Source: Gammaproteobacteria bacterium
Lineage (GTDB): Bacteria; Pseudomonadota; Gammaproteobacteria; Chromatiales; Chromatiaceae
Length of the DNA stretch: 64,000 nucleotides
Direction of reading: 5' to 3'
Assembly (NCBI GenBank): GCA_020445255.1
Contig: JAGRGY010000013.1
Location: 70,939-134,938 of the forward strand
Translations under genes and position numbers: made by a program
Notes under the pieces: generated by a model
The model's input: the letters and a program-made list of their open reading frames with translations, nothing else
Told to the model about the DNA's origin: nothing
The model's database searches: none
Part shown: one piece after another, positions 27,370 to 37,508 of the stretch
Layout of the letters: every line of letters starts with the position of its first letter
Position numbering within the stretch: the first letter of the stretch is position 1

Positions 27370-27789
27370 ATGACCATGACCCACCAGGAGACCCTGCGCC
27401 AGCACACGCGCGGCCGCGGCACCTACGACATCACTGCGGAGGTCCAGCGCGTGGTGCGTGAATCCGGCATGCGCACCGGGCTGTGCCACGTGTTCGTGCA
27501 GCACACCAGTGCATCACTGATTATCTGTGAGAACGCCGACCCGACCGTGCGCAGCGACCTGGAACGCTTCATGACACGGCTGACGCCGGACGGCGACCCC
27601 ATCTACGATCACACGCTCGAGGGCCCGGACGACATGCCGGCCCACGTGCGTTCGATTCTGACCAAGATGGACCTGACGCTGCCCGTCGGCGAGGGACGCT
27701 GCACGCTCGGTACCTGGCAGGGGATCTTTCTGTACGAGCATCGCCACGCCGCCCAGCAGCGGCGCGTGGTCGTGACCGTGCAGGACTGA
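27370..27789 (+). CDS. YjbQ/UPF0047-family protein (secondary thiamine-phosphate synthase type)
   Basis: This 139-residue protein matches the YjbQ family over its whole length, with motifs CHVFVQHTSASLIICENADP and GTWQGIFLYEHR that form the conserved trimer active-site region. Some members show weak thiamine-phosphate synthase activity; the natural role is unsettled. ATG at 27370 or 27376 may be used. Confidence 0.93.
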   Translation: MTMTHQETLRQHTRGRGTYDITAEVQRVVRESGMRTGLCHVFVQHTSASLIICENADPTVRSDLERFMTRLTPDGDPIYDHTLEGPDDMPAHVRSILTKMDLTLPVGEGRCTLGTWQGIFLYEHRHAAQQRRVVVTVQD

Positions 27790-27806
27790 CCGGGTCGCGT
27801 ACCCGG
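27790..27806. terminator. Hairpin between convergent genes
   Basis: CCGGGT pairs with ACCCGG around a 5-base loop, directly after the YjbQ-family stop. It has no T run, so it is only a weak bidirectional terminator candidate. Confidence 0.3.
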
Positions 27807-27818
27807 CCCGCCGCGCAC

Positions 27819-28322
27819 TTACTTCTTGAGGATGGCCAGGGCCTTGGTGAAGCCCTTCAGCGACAGCGGCAGTCCGATGACCTGCTTGTTCGGCGCCGCG
27901 ATCCGGATGGATGCCGCATCACCTTTCTTCATGGCATCGATCATGGCATCGGGTATCGGTGTGGCGACGGTCGTGCAGCCTTCCTGGGCACACAGGAAGA
28001 ACGGCATCTTCAACGGATCGACCCCCTCCATCACCAGCGCCGCCCCTGGCGGGAGCAGCGTTCCGAGCGGCACCGTCACGACCACCAGCGGCTCCTTCTG
28101 CTCCGGGCGATACGCCACGCGCGCACCCAGCACGAGCTGTTTGGTGTCCTTTTTCGTCACGTTCTGAAAGACGAAGCAGAATTCCTCTTTGCCGTCAGGC
28201 GACTTTTCACACTGGTAGCCCCAGTCGTCGAACGACTTGCCCTTGTTTTCCTCCGCGGCCGCCGCCTGACTCAGCATCACGCCGGAAAACAACACCAGGG
28301 AGGCGACAAAGTATCTACGCAT
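27819..28322 (-). CDS. IalB-family (invasion-associated locus B) periplasmic protein
   Basis: This 167-residue protein has a signal peptide (MRRYFVASLVLFSGVMLSQAAAA) and one IalB domain with two likely disulfide pairs (Cys in WGYQCEK, EEFCFVF, FFLCAQEGC). The family is periplasmic and of unclear biochemical role; the Bartonella name should not be read as virulence here. An ATG 12 bases upstream (28334) is an equal alternative. It is divergent from the peroxiredoxin fusion gene. Confidence 0.85.
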   Translation of the reverse strand: MRRYFVASLVLFSGVMLSQAAAAEENKGKSFDDWGYQCEKSPDGKEEFCFVFQNVTKKDTKQLVLGARVAYRPEQKEPLVVVTVPLGTLLPPGAALVMEGVDPLKMPFFLCAQEGCTTVATPIPDAMIDAMKKGDAASIRIAAPNKQVIGLPLSLKGFTKALAILKK

Positions 28323-28442
28323 CTTCCAATCCATCTGTGAAACAGGTGCGCGCAGTCTAGCGGCAAAGCCGTGCAACGAGAAATCCCGCCATCGAGCGGA
28401 TTCCCGGGTTGCGACGCAGGCACGGCATGGGTCTCGCATTTA

Positions 28443-28479
28443 ATAGTCTCTTTCTATCAACCAATTTCGAATAAACAAT
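28443..28479 (+). promoter_or_regulatory. Putative OxyR binding site
   Basis: ATAG-N7-CTAT at 28443-28457 is an exact match to the core of one OxyR half of the ATAGnTnnnAnCTAT-N7-ATAGnTnnnAnCTAT pattern. The second half at 28465-28479 is degenerate, with CAAT for CTAT. It lies about 70-110 bases before a peroxide-detoxifying gene, where an OxyR site would be expected. Confidence 0.55.
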
Positions 28480-28508
28480 TTCAACAATCGTCATGCCCCG
28501 CTGATACT
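28480..28508 (+). promoter_or_regulatory. Possible promoter of the peroxiredoxin-glutaredoxin gene
   Basis: A good -10 box GATACT (28503-28508) has a poor -35 (TTCAAC, 28480-28485) at 17-base spacing. The -35 directly adjoins the OxyR-like site, the arrangement expected of an activator-dependent promoter. Confidence 0.4.
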
Positions 28509-28550
28509 GCACCCGTGCCAATTAGTTTTTGATGATATTAGGAGTTACAA

Positions 28551-29303
28551 ATGAACCTGCAGAATCGTGAAGGCCAGCGCGTACCCAGCGTCGTGTTCCG
28601 CACCCGCCGCGACCACGAGTGGGTCGACGTCACCAGCGACGAGGTGTTCAACGGCAAGACCGTGGTCGTGTTCGCGCTGCCCGGTGCCTTTACGCCGACC
28701 TGCTCGTCGACCCACGTGCCGCGCTACAACCAGCTCGCGCCGGCGCTCAAGCGCCACGGCGTCGACGAGATCGTCTGCGTGTCGGTCAACGACGCGTTCG
28801 TGATGAACGAGTGGCGCGCCGAGCAGAAGGCCTGGAACCTGACCTTCCTGCCTGACGGCAACGGCGACTTCAGCCGTGGTATGGGCATGCTGGTGCCGAA
28901 GGAAGACCTTGGCTTCGGCGAGCGTTCGTGGCGCTACTCGATGCTGGTGCGCGACGGCGTCATCGAAAAGATGTTCATCGAGCCGGACCAGCCGGGCGAC
29001 CCGTTCGAGGTGTCCGATGCCGACACGATGCTGGACCACATCGCGCCAGACGCGAGCAAGCCGCTCGACGTGACCGTGTTCACCCGCGAGGGTTGCCCGT
29101 TCTGCGTGCGTGCCAAGGGGATGCTGCGCGACGCCGGCATCCAGTACGACGAACTCGTGCTCAACCGCGACTACAGCGAGGTCACGCTGCGCGCGGTCGC
29201 CGGGGCCTCGATGGTCCCGCAGGTCTTCATCAACGGCGCGCACATCGGCGGTTCGGACAGGCTCGAGGAATACCTCGGCCAGCGCGAAAAGGTCGCGGCC
29301 TGA
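28551..29303 (+). CDS. Peroxiredoxin-5/glutaredoxin fusion protein
   Basis: This 250-residue hybrid reduces peroxides with glutathione. Residues 1-165 are a Prx5-type domain with peroxidatic Cys51 in [13 protein letters not shown]. Residues 170-250 are a glutaredoxin with active site C182-P-F-C185 and the cis-Pro segment [15 protein letters not shown]. Such fusions occur in Haemophilus and other gammaproteobacteria and take electrons from glutathione. A strong ribosome site (TAGGAG) precedes the ATG. The next gene encodes glutathione reductase, which recycles the reductant, and an OxyR-like box lies upstream. Confidence 0.96.
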   Translation: MNLQNREGQRVPSVVFRTRRDHEWVDVTSDEVFNGKTVVVFALPGAFTPTCSSTHVPRYNQLAPALKRHGVDEIVCVSVNDAFVMNEWRAEQKAWNLTFLPDGNGDFSRGMGMLVPKEDLGFGERSWRYSMLVRDGVIEKMFIEPDQPGDPFEVSDADTMLDHIAPDASKPLDVTVFTREGCPFCVRAKGMLRDAGIQYDELVLNRDYSEVTLRAVAGASMVPQVFINGAHIGGSDRLEEYLGQREKVAA

Positions 29304-29499
29304 TCGCCTGACAAGCCAGTTGGGCTCAGCCGCTTGAAGCGAAAATTCGTGGGAGCGCATCAAATGGGGTTGTCGACCGAGGCAGCTGGTCAGCCTGCGC
29401 AACGAGGTCGATGAACACAGATGATCGCTATCCACGGATTCGCAGCCAAGCAGCGTTACGTCCGACGGGCCTGCCAACCCCGCTGAAGCAAACCGGCGT

Positions 29500-29542
29500 G
29501 CGGGAGGGTCACCTCCCGCGACGCCACCGGGCAGGCGCCCGG
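29500..29542 (+). promoter_or_regulatory. Two consecutive GC hairpins before gor
   Basis: Two perfect stems occur in the 5' leader: 8 bp at 29500-29519 and 6 bp at 29527-29542. They end 20 bases before the gor start, leaving the ribosome site (GGAG) free. They lack T runs, so they may modulate translation or RNA stability rather than terminate. Confidence 0.35.
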
Positions 29543-29562
29543 CGAGAATCCGGAGTACAACG

Positions 29563-30972
29563 ATGAACACCCATTTCGATCTGATCGCGATCGGCGGCGG
29601 CAGCGGCGGGCTGGCGGTGGCTGAGAAGTCAGCCCAGTTCGGCCGGCGCGTCGCGGTCGTCGAGTCGCACAGGCTGGGCGGCACCTGCGTCAACAACGGC
29701 TGCGTGCCGAAGAAGGTGATGTGGTACGCGGCCAACCTCGCGCACGCCGTCGACGATGCCGGCCATTTCGGCATCCCGGCTCAGCGCGCGAAGACCGACT
29801 GGCAAAAGCTGGTGCGCGGACGGCAGGACTACATCGGCAGGATCAACCGCTACTGGGACGGCTATGTCGACGATAGCGGCATCACCCGCATCGACGGCGA
29901 CGCGCGCTTCGTCGACGCGCACACGATCGAGGTCGACGGCCGGACATACAGTGCGGACCACATCGTGATCGCGACCGGAGGCCGGCCGATCGTACCCGCG
30001 GTGCCGGGAGCCGAGCTGGGCATCACCTCCGACGGCTTCTTCGAGTTGACCGCGCAGCCACGCAGGGTGGCGGTCATCGGCGCCGGCTACATTGGTGTCG
30101 AACTGGCCGGCGTATTGCGCGCACTGGGCAGTGAGGTCACCGTGGTCGCGCTCGAGGCGCGCGTGCTGGAGACGTTCGACAGCATGATCAGCGAGGTGCT
30201 GATGGACGAGATGCGCAAACAGGGCATCGCGCTGCGCATGAGCTTCTCCGTCGCCGGCCTGGCCAGGACCGACGCCGGCATCGCGCTGGACGCCAACAAT
30301 GGTGAGCGCCTGGACGGCTTCGATACCGTCATCTGGGCGGTCGGCCGCGCGCCAAACACGCGCGGGCTGGCACTGGACAGGGCCGGCGTCGAGATGCGGG
30401 CCAACGGCATCGTGCCGACCGACGCGTTCCAGAACACCAACGTGCCCGGTGTCTACGCGATCGGCGACATCACCGGACGTACGCCGCTGACACCGGTCGC
30501 GATCGCCGCCGGTCGCCGGCTGGCCGCGCGCCTGTTCGACGATCAGCCGCACAGCCGGGTCGATTACGACAACATCCCGAGCGTCGTGTTCGCGCATCCG
30601 CCGGTCGGAACGGTCGGGCTCACCGAGGGCCAGGCGCGCGAGCGACATGCCAGGGTCACGGTGTACAAGACCGATTTCACGCCGATGCGGCATGCCTTGT
30701 CGGATCACGGCGTGACCACGGCGATGAAGCTGGTGTGTGCCGGCGAGGAGCAACGCGTGGTCGGCATCCACCTGATCGGCGACAACGTCGACGAAATGCT
30801 GCAGGGCTTCGCGGTCGCAGTGAAGATGGGCGCGACCAAGGCCGATTTCGACAACACGATCGCCATCCACCCGATCAGCGCCGAGGAACTGGTGACGATG
30901 AAGGTGCCTGAACCGGAGCCCGAGACGCACCACAGCATCGACAGCGGCGTGGAATGGAAAGAGGCGATTTGA
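29563..30972 (+). CDS. gor: Glutathione-disulfide reductase
   Basis: This 469-residue flavoprotein reduces glutathione disulfide with NADPH in the cytoplasm. It shows the FAD-binding GGGSGG motif (11-16), the redox-active disulfide C42-VNNG-C47 in [13 protein letters not shown], a second Rossmann motif ([13 protein letters not shown]) and the C-terminal [11 protein letters not shown] with the catalytic His of the dimer interface. The length is typical. It follows the glutathione-dependent peroxidase with a 260-base leader containing hairpins. Confidence 0.96.
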   Translation: MNTHFDLIAIGGGSGGLAVAEKSAQFGRRVAVVESHRLGGTCVNNGCVPKKVMWYAANLAHAVDDAGHFGIPAQRAKTDWQKLVRGRQDYIGRINRYWDGYVDDSGITRIDGDARFVDAHTIEVDGRTYSADHIVIATGGRPIVPAVPGAELGITSDGFFELTAQPRRVAVIGAGYIGVELAGVLRALGSEVTVVALEARVLETFDSMISEVLMDEMRKQGIALRMSFSVAGLARTDAGIALDANNGERLDGFDTVIWAVGRAPNTRGLALDRAGVEMRANGIVPTDAFQNTNVPGVYAIGDITGRTPLTPVAIAAGRRLAARLFDDQPHSRVDYDNIPSVVFAHPPVGTVGLTEGQARERHARVTVYKTDFTPMRHALSDHGVTTAMKLVCAGEEQRVVGIHLIGDNVDEMLQGFAVAVKMGATKADFDNTIAIHPISAEELVTMKVPEPEPETHHSIDSGVEWKEAI

Positions 30973-31020
30973 TGCACGGAAAGCGGGGCGCATCGGCGCC
31001 CCCGCGGCGGCTGCGGCACC

Positions 31021-31518
31021 ATGCACACTGATGCGATAAGTGTCGAACGCGTGACCCCCGATGGCGCGAGCCTGGACGCGATCAACCGGGTCGTCGAAGG
31101 GGCGGTCATGGGTTGGCGGCTGGCCGAACGCGTCAAGCGCCTGGTGCTGCCGAGCTACCTCTACAGCGCCGCCGAACTCACCTACCTCGACGTCATCGTC
31201 GCGCGCGAAACGGCGGGCATGGTCGTCGGCGTCGCCACGCTCGAATCGGCGGCCGCGATCGACTGCCCGCACGACCGGCGCGGCCTGCTGCTGCACGGGT
31301 TGTACATCGCACCTGCATACCAACGCCGTGGGATCGGAAAAAGGCTGCTCGACGAGGTGTTTGCAGTGGCACACGCGGCCCGCGTCGATGGCGTACTGGT
31401 CAAGGCACAGCACGCTGCCGAGCCGTTCTTCGTCGCCCGGGGATTCACCGTATTGGTGCCCACCGATCCGCAGCGACAGTATGCCCACCGCTTGTGGCGC
31501 GCCGTGCGCCGGGCCTGA
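31021..31518 (+). CDS. GNAT-family N-acetyltransferase
   Basis: This 165-residue protein has the GNAT fold with acetyl-CoA motif A in LHGLYIAPAYQRRGIGKRLL (QRRGIG pyrophosphate loop). The substrate is unknown. It starts 48 bases after gor and may be cotranscribed with it; its ribosome site is weak. The long frame that continues in another phase through the dctD region is antisense noise. Confidence 0.88.
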   Translation: MHTDAISVERVTPDGASLDAINRVVEGAVMGWRLAERVKRLVLPSYLYSAAELTYLDVIVARETAGMVVGVATLESAAAIDCPHDRRGLLLHGLYIAPAYQRRGIGKRLLDEVFAVAHAARVDGVLVKAQHAAEPFFVARGFTVLVPTDPQRQYAHRLWRAVRRA

Positions 31519-31709
31519 GTCGGGTAGACCGCCTGAGCGCGTAGATGCCGGCGCGACCGCGAATCCGATGGTGTTGTCCCCGCTGGTGGCGTCCCGGCGG
31601 ATCACCGGCATCAGCAGGTTCCGAACACGCTGCGTGCACAGTGGATTTCGTCGCCCACGCCGCGCCACCCTGGGCCTGAGGGAATCGGGCACGTACGGCC
31701 CGACCCGGG

Positions 31710-31922
31710 TCACGCGTCTAGATCCGGGATCAACATGCTCTCGAGTTTGGCGATGGCGTCCTTCAGCACCAGCTTGCGCTTCTTCATGCGGCGCAGCTGC
31801 AACTGGTCGACGTGGACGCTCTCGGCGAGTCGGTGGATGGCGTCGTCGAGGTCGCGATGTTCGATGCGCAATTCCGCAAGGTGAGCACGCACCTTCGGTT
31901 CGTCTTCTTCGTCTACCTGCAT
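31710..31922 (-). CDS. DUF465 (YdcH-like) small coiled protein
   Basis: This 70-residue acidic and basic protein consists of two helices with the DUF465 features EHRDLDDAIHRL and RRMKKRKLVLKDAI. The function of the family is unknown. ATG at 31922 follows a GGAA ribosome site and is preferred over a longer frame to 32063. It lies after dctD on the same strand. Confidence 0.85.
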   Translation of the reverse strand: MQVDEEDEPKVRAHLAELRIEHRDLDDAIHRLAESVHVDQLQLRRMKKRKLVLKDAIAKLESMLIPDLDA

Positions 31923-32086
31923 CGCTGTTTCCGCATCACGTGCCCGGAGCCCCCATCTGGTCGATCTTACGCGAGCGCCGGCGCCGGCGTCCCGTGGTTT
32001 GTCGTCGCGGGAACGGCGTGCCGGGCCAGGACTGCAGCCGCCGGTTCGCGGCAGACCGCTCACGACGACGTGTAGAGCGCCTGGTG

Positions 32087-33448
32087 TCAGGTGTAATCGT
32101 CGCGTTCGAGACCGTACTTCTTCATCTTGTCATACAGCGTCTTGCGCGGCAGACCCAGCGCCGCCATCGTGTCCTTGATGCAGCCGTTGTGGGCCTTCAG
32201 CTGCTGCTCGATCAAGCCGCGCTCGAAGCATTCGATCTGCTGCGGCAGCGACATCGCCGGGGCCGCGGCCGCGGCTCCGATCATCTGTTCGACATCATAG
32301 CCGCACGACTCGCCCAGCAGCACGTAGCGTTCGGCGGCATTGCGCAGCTCGCGTACATTGCCCGGCCAGTCGGCCAGCATCAGACGGTGCAACTGCTCAG
32401 GCCGCGGCGGCGGCGGTTCGCGCTGGTAGCGCGCCCCGGCGACCAGAACGAAATGCTGGAACAGCAGCGGGATATCCTCGCGCCGCTCACGCAGGGGTGG
32501 AATATCGATCATCACCACGCTGAGGCGGTAGTAAAGGTCCTCGCGGAACTCGCCGCGTGCAGCGGCCTCGCGCAGGTCGGTCTTGCTGGCCGCCACGACG
32601 CGCAGGTCGAGCGAAACGAGTTCGTTCGACCCGAGGCGCTCGATCGCGCGCTCCTGCAGCACGCGCAGCAGATGGACCTGGACGTTCATCGGCATGCTCT
32701 CGATCTCATCCAGGAACAGCGTGCCGCCGTTGGCGTGCTCGAACTTGCCGATGCGGCGCGTGCGCGCGTCGGTGAAGGCACCGGCTTCGTGGCCGAACAG
32801 CTCGCTCTCGATCAGGTTGTCCGGCACGGCGCCACAGTTCACGGCGACGAGATTGCGCTCGCGCCGGCGACTGTTCTCGTGCAGCGCGCGCGCTACCAGT
32901 TCCTTGCCTGTACCGGTCTCGCCGTTGACCAGTACGTCGGCGTCGGTATCGGCGATCTGCGCGATCGTCTGGCGCAGGCGTTGCACACCGACCGTGTCGC
33001 CGATGATGCGTGGGCCGGGCTTGCTCTGCACCGCCAGTTCGTTCTTCAGCCGGCGGTTCTCAATCGTCAGGGTGCGCTTCTCCAGCGCACGTGCGACCGT
33101 GTCGACCAGGTCCTCGACCGCAAACGGCTTTTCGATGAAATCGTAGGCCCCCGCGCGCATGGCCTCGACCGCCATGCTGACGTCGCCATGCCCGGTGATC
33201 AGGATCACCGGCAGATCGGGATCGATCGCCCGCGCATGCTGCAGGAACTGCAGGCCGTCGATACCCGGCATCCGGATATCGCTGACGATCGCACCGGGCC
33301 AGTCCGCGTCGAGGACGGCAAGTGCCCGGTCGGCACGTTCGAATGCCTGCACCCCGTACCCGGCGAGATCGAGGGCCTGCGACGCGGCGACGCGGATGTG
33401 CTCCTCATCGTCGATCAGCATGACCTGCGGGTTGCCGATGGCGTTCAT
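32087..33448 (-). CDS. dctD: Sigma-54-dependent response regulator, DctD-like, with altered GAFTGA loop
   Basis: This 453-residue regulator has a receiver domain with phospho-acceptor D57 and K107, an AAA+ domain with Walker A ([14 protein letters not shown]) and Walker B ([11 protein letters not shown]), and a Fis-type helix-turn-helix at the end ([19 protein letters not shown]). The sigma-54-contacting loop normally reading GAFTGA is GAFTDA (residues 223-228), a Gly to Asp change in a loop usually intolerant of change. It is probably the partner of the DctB-like kinase at 35169-37019, from which two genes separate it. Control of C4-dicarboxylate uptake is the family role; no transporter gene is in the window. 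Confidence 0.9.
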   Translation of the reverse strand: MNAIGNPQVMLIDDEEHIRVAASQALDLAGYGVQAFERADRALAVLDADWPGAIVSDIRMPGIDGLQFLQHARAIDPDLPVILITGHGDVSMAVEAMRAGAYDFIEKPFAVEDLVDTVARALEKRTLTIENRRLKNELAVQSKPGPRIIGDTVGVQRLRQTIAQIADTDADVLVNGETGTGKELVARALHENSRRRERNLVAVNCGAVPDNLIESELFGHEAGAFTDARTRRIGKFEHANGGTLFLDEIESMPMNVQVHLLRVLQERAIERLGSNELVSLDLRVVAASKTDLREAAARGEFREDLYYRLSVVMIDIPPLRERREDIPLLFQHFVLVAGARYQREPPPPRPEQLHRLMLADWPGNVRELRNAAERYVLLGESCGYDVEQMIGAAAAAPAMSLPQQIECFERGLIEQQLKAHNGCIKDTMAALGLPRKTLYDKMKKYGLERDDYT

Positions 33449-33665
33449 CGCACGAGCATACTGCGCCGGTGCGCCTGATTCACCTGCCGAAACCCGTGCG
33501 GGCGGCGTTGACGACCCTGCGCCATCGGGTTGCCCGGATTATCGACACGCGCGCCAGCACAAGACACGTTCACATGCACACAGCCGTTCCGACGACAGCG
33601 CGCACAAGGTGGCAGTGGCGTGTGGGTGGGGGCAGTGAGGGTTACTCAGTTATCCGCATGGTCCA

Positions 33666-34235
33666 CTAGAGCTTCTTTTTCAGCGTGAAGGCACCACGGA
33701 CCTGACCCGCCTTGTACCCGCGTGCCTGGTCTTCAGGATACAGTGCGTCGAGGCGCTCCGCCGTCTCGGCATCGATTTCCTCACCATGGCATTTGAGGCA
33801 GGGCATCTTGTCCAGAGGCGGCATGACGATCCCTTTCATGAAACGAAAGTATCTGTCACCTCCCTCCTCGACGACCTCGGAATAGACCAGCGCATCCGGC
33901 CCCTCACCGTTGGCGCGTCGTTGCGCGAACTGCTGAAGGACCTGAGTCTCCCAGGCATCAGGCGCGTTGCCCGGATTCCGGGTCTTCAGGCTGGTCCGGC
34001 CGACATCCCAACCCGACTGTTGTGAATGCTTCATCGCGATCGCAGGTGCGAGCCCGTGGCAGACCCCGATCGCGGCAACGGGGCCACCGGCCGTCATGGC
34101 CTTGACCAGTTCACCCTTCAACTCGTCGAAAAACGCACCGGTGATCTTGCCGGCCTCCGCCTTGTATTCGTCCATGTCGGCCGTGACGGCGAACGGAAGC
34201 GCCGACAGCACGACCGTAGCGACAAACTTTTTCAT
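33666..34235 (-). CDS. Periplasmic DUF3365 haem protein
   Basis: This 189-residue protein has a signal peptide (MKKFVATVVLSALPFAVTA) and a DUF3365 (Tll0287-like) domain with a C-terminal CLKCH haem motif and a second Cys-His at GVCHGLAP. Such domains are haem-containing and proposed as redox or gas sensors. GGAGGAG precedes the ATG at 34235, so the long upstream frame is rejected. It sits between dctB and dctD genes on the same strand, suggesting a link between periplasmic redox state and this two-component system. Confidence 0.88.
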   Translation of the reverse strand: MKKFVATVVLSALPFAVTADMDEYKAEAGKITGAFFDELKGELVKAMTAGGPVAAIGVCHGLAPAIAMKHSQQSGWDVGRTSLKTRNPGNAPDAWETQVLQQFAQRRANGEGPDALVYSEVVEEGGDRYFRFMKGIVMPPLDKMPCLKCHGEEIDAETAERLDALYPEDQARGYKAGQVRGAFTLKKKL

Positions 34236-34609
34236 GTCTCCTCCCCAGATGTTTCGGGTGCCTCGCCATCGGATTCTGTTCCAGGCACGACAACGCCGTG
34301 GGCGCATGCCATCACCGCCTGTGTCCGCCACTGCCCGGGCGCTCCGAATGCGGTCGAGCGGCAAAAGGGATCGGGGGCGACCTGCCGTGCGTTCGCCTGC
34401 CGCCATGGCTGTTGCGGTTGCGAAGCGCCACATCGTACACGCCTGCCGGGCCGGACGAAGCGTTCGCTGCCCACCGAGGTCGGCGTCGACCCACCGGCCG
34501 CGGTTCGAAGCCGCAAAACCCTGCGCGACCGGCGCGGCTGCCGAAATACCTTCCGCACGCCGGCATGGCAGATCCACCGGTGATATGGCGACCGGGTCTG
34601 CGCACGCGT
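34236..34609. other. Gene-free stretch within the dctB-dctD region
   Basis: About 370 bases hold no convincing gene; open frames run through it only as extensions of the flanking gene. The part near 34240-34260 carries the ribosome site of the haem protein. Confidence 0.5.
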
Positions 34610-35065
34610 TCAGGTCGGCGAAGAGGCCTGGCAGTTCGGACACACGCCGGCGAACACATCGTCGCCGAACCGCTGGTCGATGAACGCGCCCGGCGTACCC
34701 CAACGCCCGTCGTCCAGCTGGTAACTGGAGCACAGCGTGCACCTGACCGCATAACCCGGCGCATCTACACGGGCGTTGTGCGGTCGATTGCCTGTCGACG
34801 CCGCCTGCCGCAGCGCAGCGATCTCGCGCCGCGCACGTACCAGGTGGCGCAGCACCAAGACGACGCCGCCGAGCATGAAGCCGAATGCCCCCACGAGCAG
34901 TTCGTCGGCCTGCCATGGCTCGAACGGGCGCGAGCCGTGCCAGAGACGTTCGCTGAGATCCGTGATCGCAGCAAACCCATAGGCCAGCACGGCGGCAATC
35001 GCCGCACCACCGAGGATCGACCACCACATGAAGTCACTACTGTCGTTGTTGGTTGTTGTATCCAT
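34610..35065 (-). CDS. Small membrane protein with C-terminal CxxC pairs
   Basis: This 151-residue protein has two membrane helices (about residues 14-36 and 55-75), a basic region, and a C-terminal segment with CTLC and CPNC, probably a zinc ribbon or redox-active cysteine site. I do not recognise a family. ATG at 35065 follows AAGGGA at good distance and is preferred over TTG at 35071. It lies between dctB and the DUF3365 haem gene, so it may take part in the same redox signalling. Confidence 0.7.
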   Translation of the reverse strand: MDTTTNNDSSDFMWWSILGGAAIAAVLAYGFAAITDLSERLWHGSRPFEPWQADELLVGAFGFMLGGVVLVLRHLVRARREIAALRQAASTGNRPHNARVDAPGYAVRCTLCSSYQLDDGRWGTPGAFIDQRFGDDVFAGVCPNCQASSPT

Positions 35066-35168
35066 ATCCAAGTCCCTTGACCTTGTGATCGACCAGTACC
35101 TGCAGGCCGCCGTACGTCGTTAGTAATGATGCCCGCAACCCATTCGTCGGGTCAAAATCGGCGCCCAG

Positions 35169-37019
35169 TCAGGTGGCCTCTTTCCACGCCACCAGCGTCA
35201 GCGAGAACGCTGCACCGCCGCCCGCGGCGTTGGCAACGGTCAGCGTGCCGCCGAGCCGCTGCGCAATCGTGTGTGATATCGAAAGACCCAGCCCCAGGCC
35301 GCTGTCGCTGGTCGTGAAAAACGGATCGAAGATGCGATCGAGATGCTCAGCGGCGATGCCCGGGCCGCTGTCGGTCACCTGCAGTCGAACCAGCCCGGCC
35401 TCGGACCGGGCTCGTACGCGGATTTCCTTTTCGACGCGATCTGCAAGCGCGTCACAGGCGTTGCCGATAAGGTTCACGAGAATCTGCTCCAGCTGCACCA
35501 TGTCGGCAGCGATGAATAGATCGTCGCCCACGATTTCGATGACCAGGTTGACACCGGCGCCGTCGATGCGGGTACGCAGAATGCGCACCGCGCCATCCAG
35601 GCACGCGCGCAGCGACACCCGGATGCGCTGTCCGCTGGCCTTGCGTGAAAACACCTTCAGCTGGCCGCTGATCTGTGCCATGCGCAGCGTCAATTCACTG
35701 ATCTGCTGCAGGTTCCATCCCGCCTGTTCGAGATTCTCGCGCGCGAGGTAGGTGCGTGCATTGTCGGCATAGGTTCGCATCGCGGCGAGCGGCTGATTCA
35801 ATTCATGGTTGATGCCCGCCGCCATCTGACCGAGTGCGGCCAACTTCGCCGCCTGAATCAGTTCGTCGCGGGTGCGCTCGTGGTCGTCGACCTCCTGGCG
35901 CAACAGCCGGTTCGCCTCGGTCAGGTCGACGGTACGCCGGGCGACCCGATGTTCGAGTTCGACCAGTGCCTCCTGCATCGCCGCACGCCGCTCCGCCTCG
36001 CGCTCGCGCATACGACGCCGGCGGCCCGCGTACAACCAACCGGCGGTCGCAAACAGCATGAGCAGACTCAGCGTAAGCAGACGGGTCTGCCATACCTGCG
36101 GCGCAACCACCTGTTGCGAGACCAGCAGTTCGACGCGCCACCCGGCCTCGGGCATTTCGGCCGCGCGGCCGATGTACCCCGCGCCGCCGGGCGTGCCGAT
36201 GCGCAGTTCACGCGCACCCGACGGCAGGTGCCTGACCTCTTGGTAGTGCAGCGGCGCGAGCTCGGTATCCGGGTAGCGCCGCGACGCGCGAATGCGTGCG
36301 ATCGCGTCGGCGCTCATTGGTCGCAGCGTCCGGTAGCGCCATTCCGGGCGGGTGGAGACAAAGATGACGCCGTCCGGGTCGGTCACGATCAGGTCGGTGC
36401 CCTTGTTCCGCCACGCGTTCTCGAGCGTATCGATGTCGATCTTGACCACGACGACGCCCAATGGCTTGCCGGCATCACCGACCGGGTAGGAAAAGTAGTA
36501 GCCGCGCCGGCCCGAAGTGGTGCCCAGCGCGTAGTAGCTGCCCGGCCGGCCCTGCATGGCCTCCTTGAAATACGGCCTGAACCCGAAGTTTCGGCCGACG
36601 AACGTCGGCTCGTCCTGCCAGTTGCTCGCCGCCACCGTGACGCCGCCGGCATCCATCAGGTACACGTCCAGTGAACCGGCGATGCGGTTGACGTGCGCGA
36701 GAAAGCGATTGACCTGGTCCTGCTGCGCACGGTTGTTGGGTGCGATGAGCAGGCTCTGCAGCCGGAAGTCGTCGCCCAGCAGCGGCGGCAGGTAGGCGAA
36801 GCGATCGAGTTGACCCTCCAGGTGCGAGACATACAGATCGAGTTCCTGACGCGCCTTGAGCTCGATGTCCTCGAGCAGCGCCGCCCGCTGCAGCCAGCCC
36901 ACGTACCACGAAAGCGCAAGCGCGCCCAGCGCCAGCAGTATCGCGACGGCGGCACCGCCGATTCGGTGCAGACCGGAACGCTCAGCGGTCGAGTTCGAGG
37001 ACGCCATCCATCTCGACAT
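35169..37019 (-). CDS. dctB: DctB-type sensor histidine kinase
   Basis: This 616-residue kinase has two membrane helices (about 22-42 and 310-330) around a double-Cache periplasmic sensor like that of DctB, a coiled coil, HisKA with the His in [16 protein letters not shown], and HATPase ([37 protein letters not shown]). Members sense C4-dicarboxylates. The start overlaps the end of the RidA gene by up to 38 bases; an ATG at 37007 is an alternative. Its likely partner DctD is encoded 1.7 kb downstream after two unrelated genes. Confidence 0.9.
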   Translation of the reverse strand: MSRWMASSNSTAERSGLHRIGGAAVAILLALGALALSWYVGWLQRAALLEDIELKARQELDLYVSHLEGQLDRFAYLPPLLGDDFRLQSLLIAPNNRAQQDQVNRFLAHVNRIAGSLDVYLMDAGGVTVAASNWQDEPTFVGRNFGFRPYFKEAMQGRPGSYYALGTTSGRRGYYFSYPVGDAGKPLGVVVVKIDIDTLENAWRNKGTDLIVTDPDGVIFVSTRPEWRYRTLRPMSADAIARIRASRRYPDTELAPLHYQEVRHLPSGARELRIGTPGGAGYIGRAAEMPEAGWRVELLVSQQVVAPQVWQTRLLTLSLLMLFATAGWLYAGRRRRMREREAERRAAMQEALVELEHRVARRTVDLTEANRLLRQEVDDHERTRDELIQAAKLAALGQMAAGINHELNQPLAAMRTYADNARTYLARENLEQAGWNLQQISELTLRMAQISGQLKVFSRKASGQRIRVSLRACLDGAVRILRTRIDGAGVNLVIEIVGDDLFIAADMVQLEQILVNLIGNACDALADRVEKEIRVRARSEAGLVRLQVTDSGPGIAAEHLDRIFDPFFTTSDSGLGLGLSISHTIAQRLGGTLTVANAAGGGAAFSLTLVAWKEAT

Positions 37020-37368
37020 TCACATCGCGCGGCAGCGAGGCAACACCGATCGCCGCACGCGCCGGGTAAGGCTCGTCGAAATACTCGGACATGATCTGGT
37101 TGACCAGCGCAAAGTTGGCCAGGTCGACCAGGAACACGTTCAGCTTCACGATGTCGTTGAGACTGCCGCCGGCCGCCCGTGCAACCGCCTGCAGGTTGTC
37201 GAGCACACGCCGGATCTCGGTCTCGGTATCGCCATCGACGATGGTCATGGTCTGCGGATCGAGCGCGATCTGGCCGGATAGGTACACGGTGCTGCCGACC
37301 TTGACCGCCTGCGAGTAGGTGCCGATCGCCTGCGGCGCCTGGTCGGTCTTGATGATTTCACGGGACAT
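36982..37368 (-). CDS. ridA: RidA-family enamine/imine deaminase
   Basis: This 128-residue protein hydrolyses reactive 2-aminoacrylate-type enamines made by PLP enzymes. It contains [11 protein letters not shown], the [10 protein letters not shown] motif and the catalytic Arg region [25 protein letters not shown] precedes ATG 37368; the upstream frame to 37746 is rejected. It overlaps the start of dctB, so the two are probably cotranscribed. Confidence 0.95.
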   Translation of the reverse strand: MSREIIKTDQAPQAIGTYSQAVKVGSTVYLSGQIALDPQTMTIVDGDTETEIRRVLDNLQAVARAAGGSLNDIVKLNVFLVDLANFALVNQIMSEYFDEPYPARAAIGVASLPRDVNVEMDGVLELDR

Positions 37369-37508
37369 CACGGGTTTCTCCTCTGGACTGTCTCTTCCTG
37401 GGACTGGCGTTCGCCCCCACAAAGACGCACGACCGCAGCCATCTGTTCCGCGCGGCCGTTGGACGGAGCGCAGGTGGCGGTCTGCGTGCGGTCGACTATG
37501 CTGGTGAC

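Noticed and set aside
31061..33478. An 805-codon plus-strand open frame
   Set aside because: It runs out of frame through the GNAT gene and antisense to dctD; an effect of high GC.
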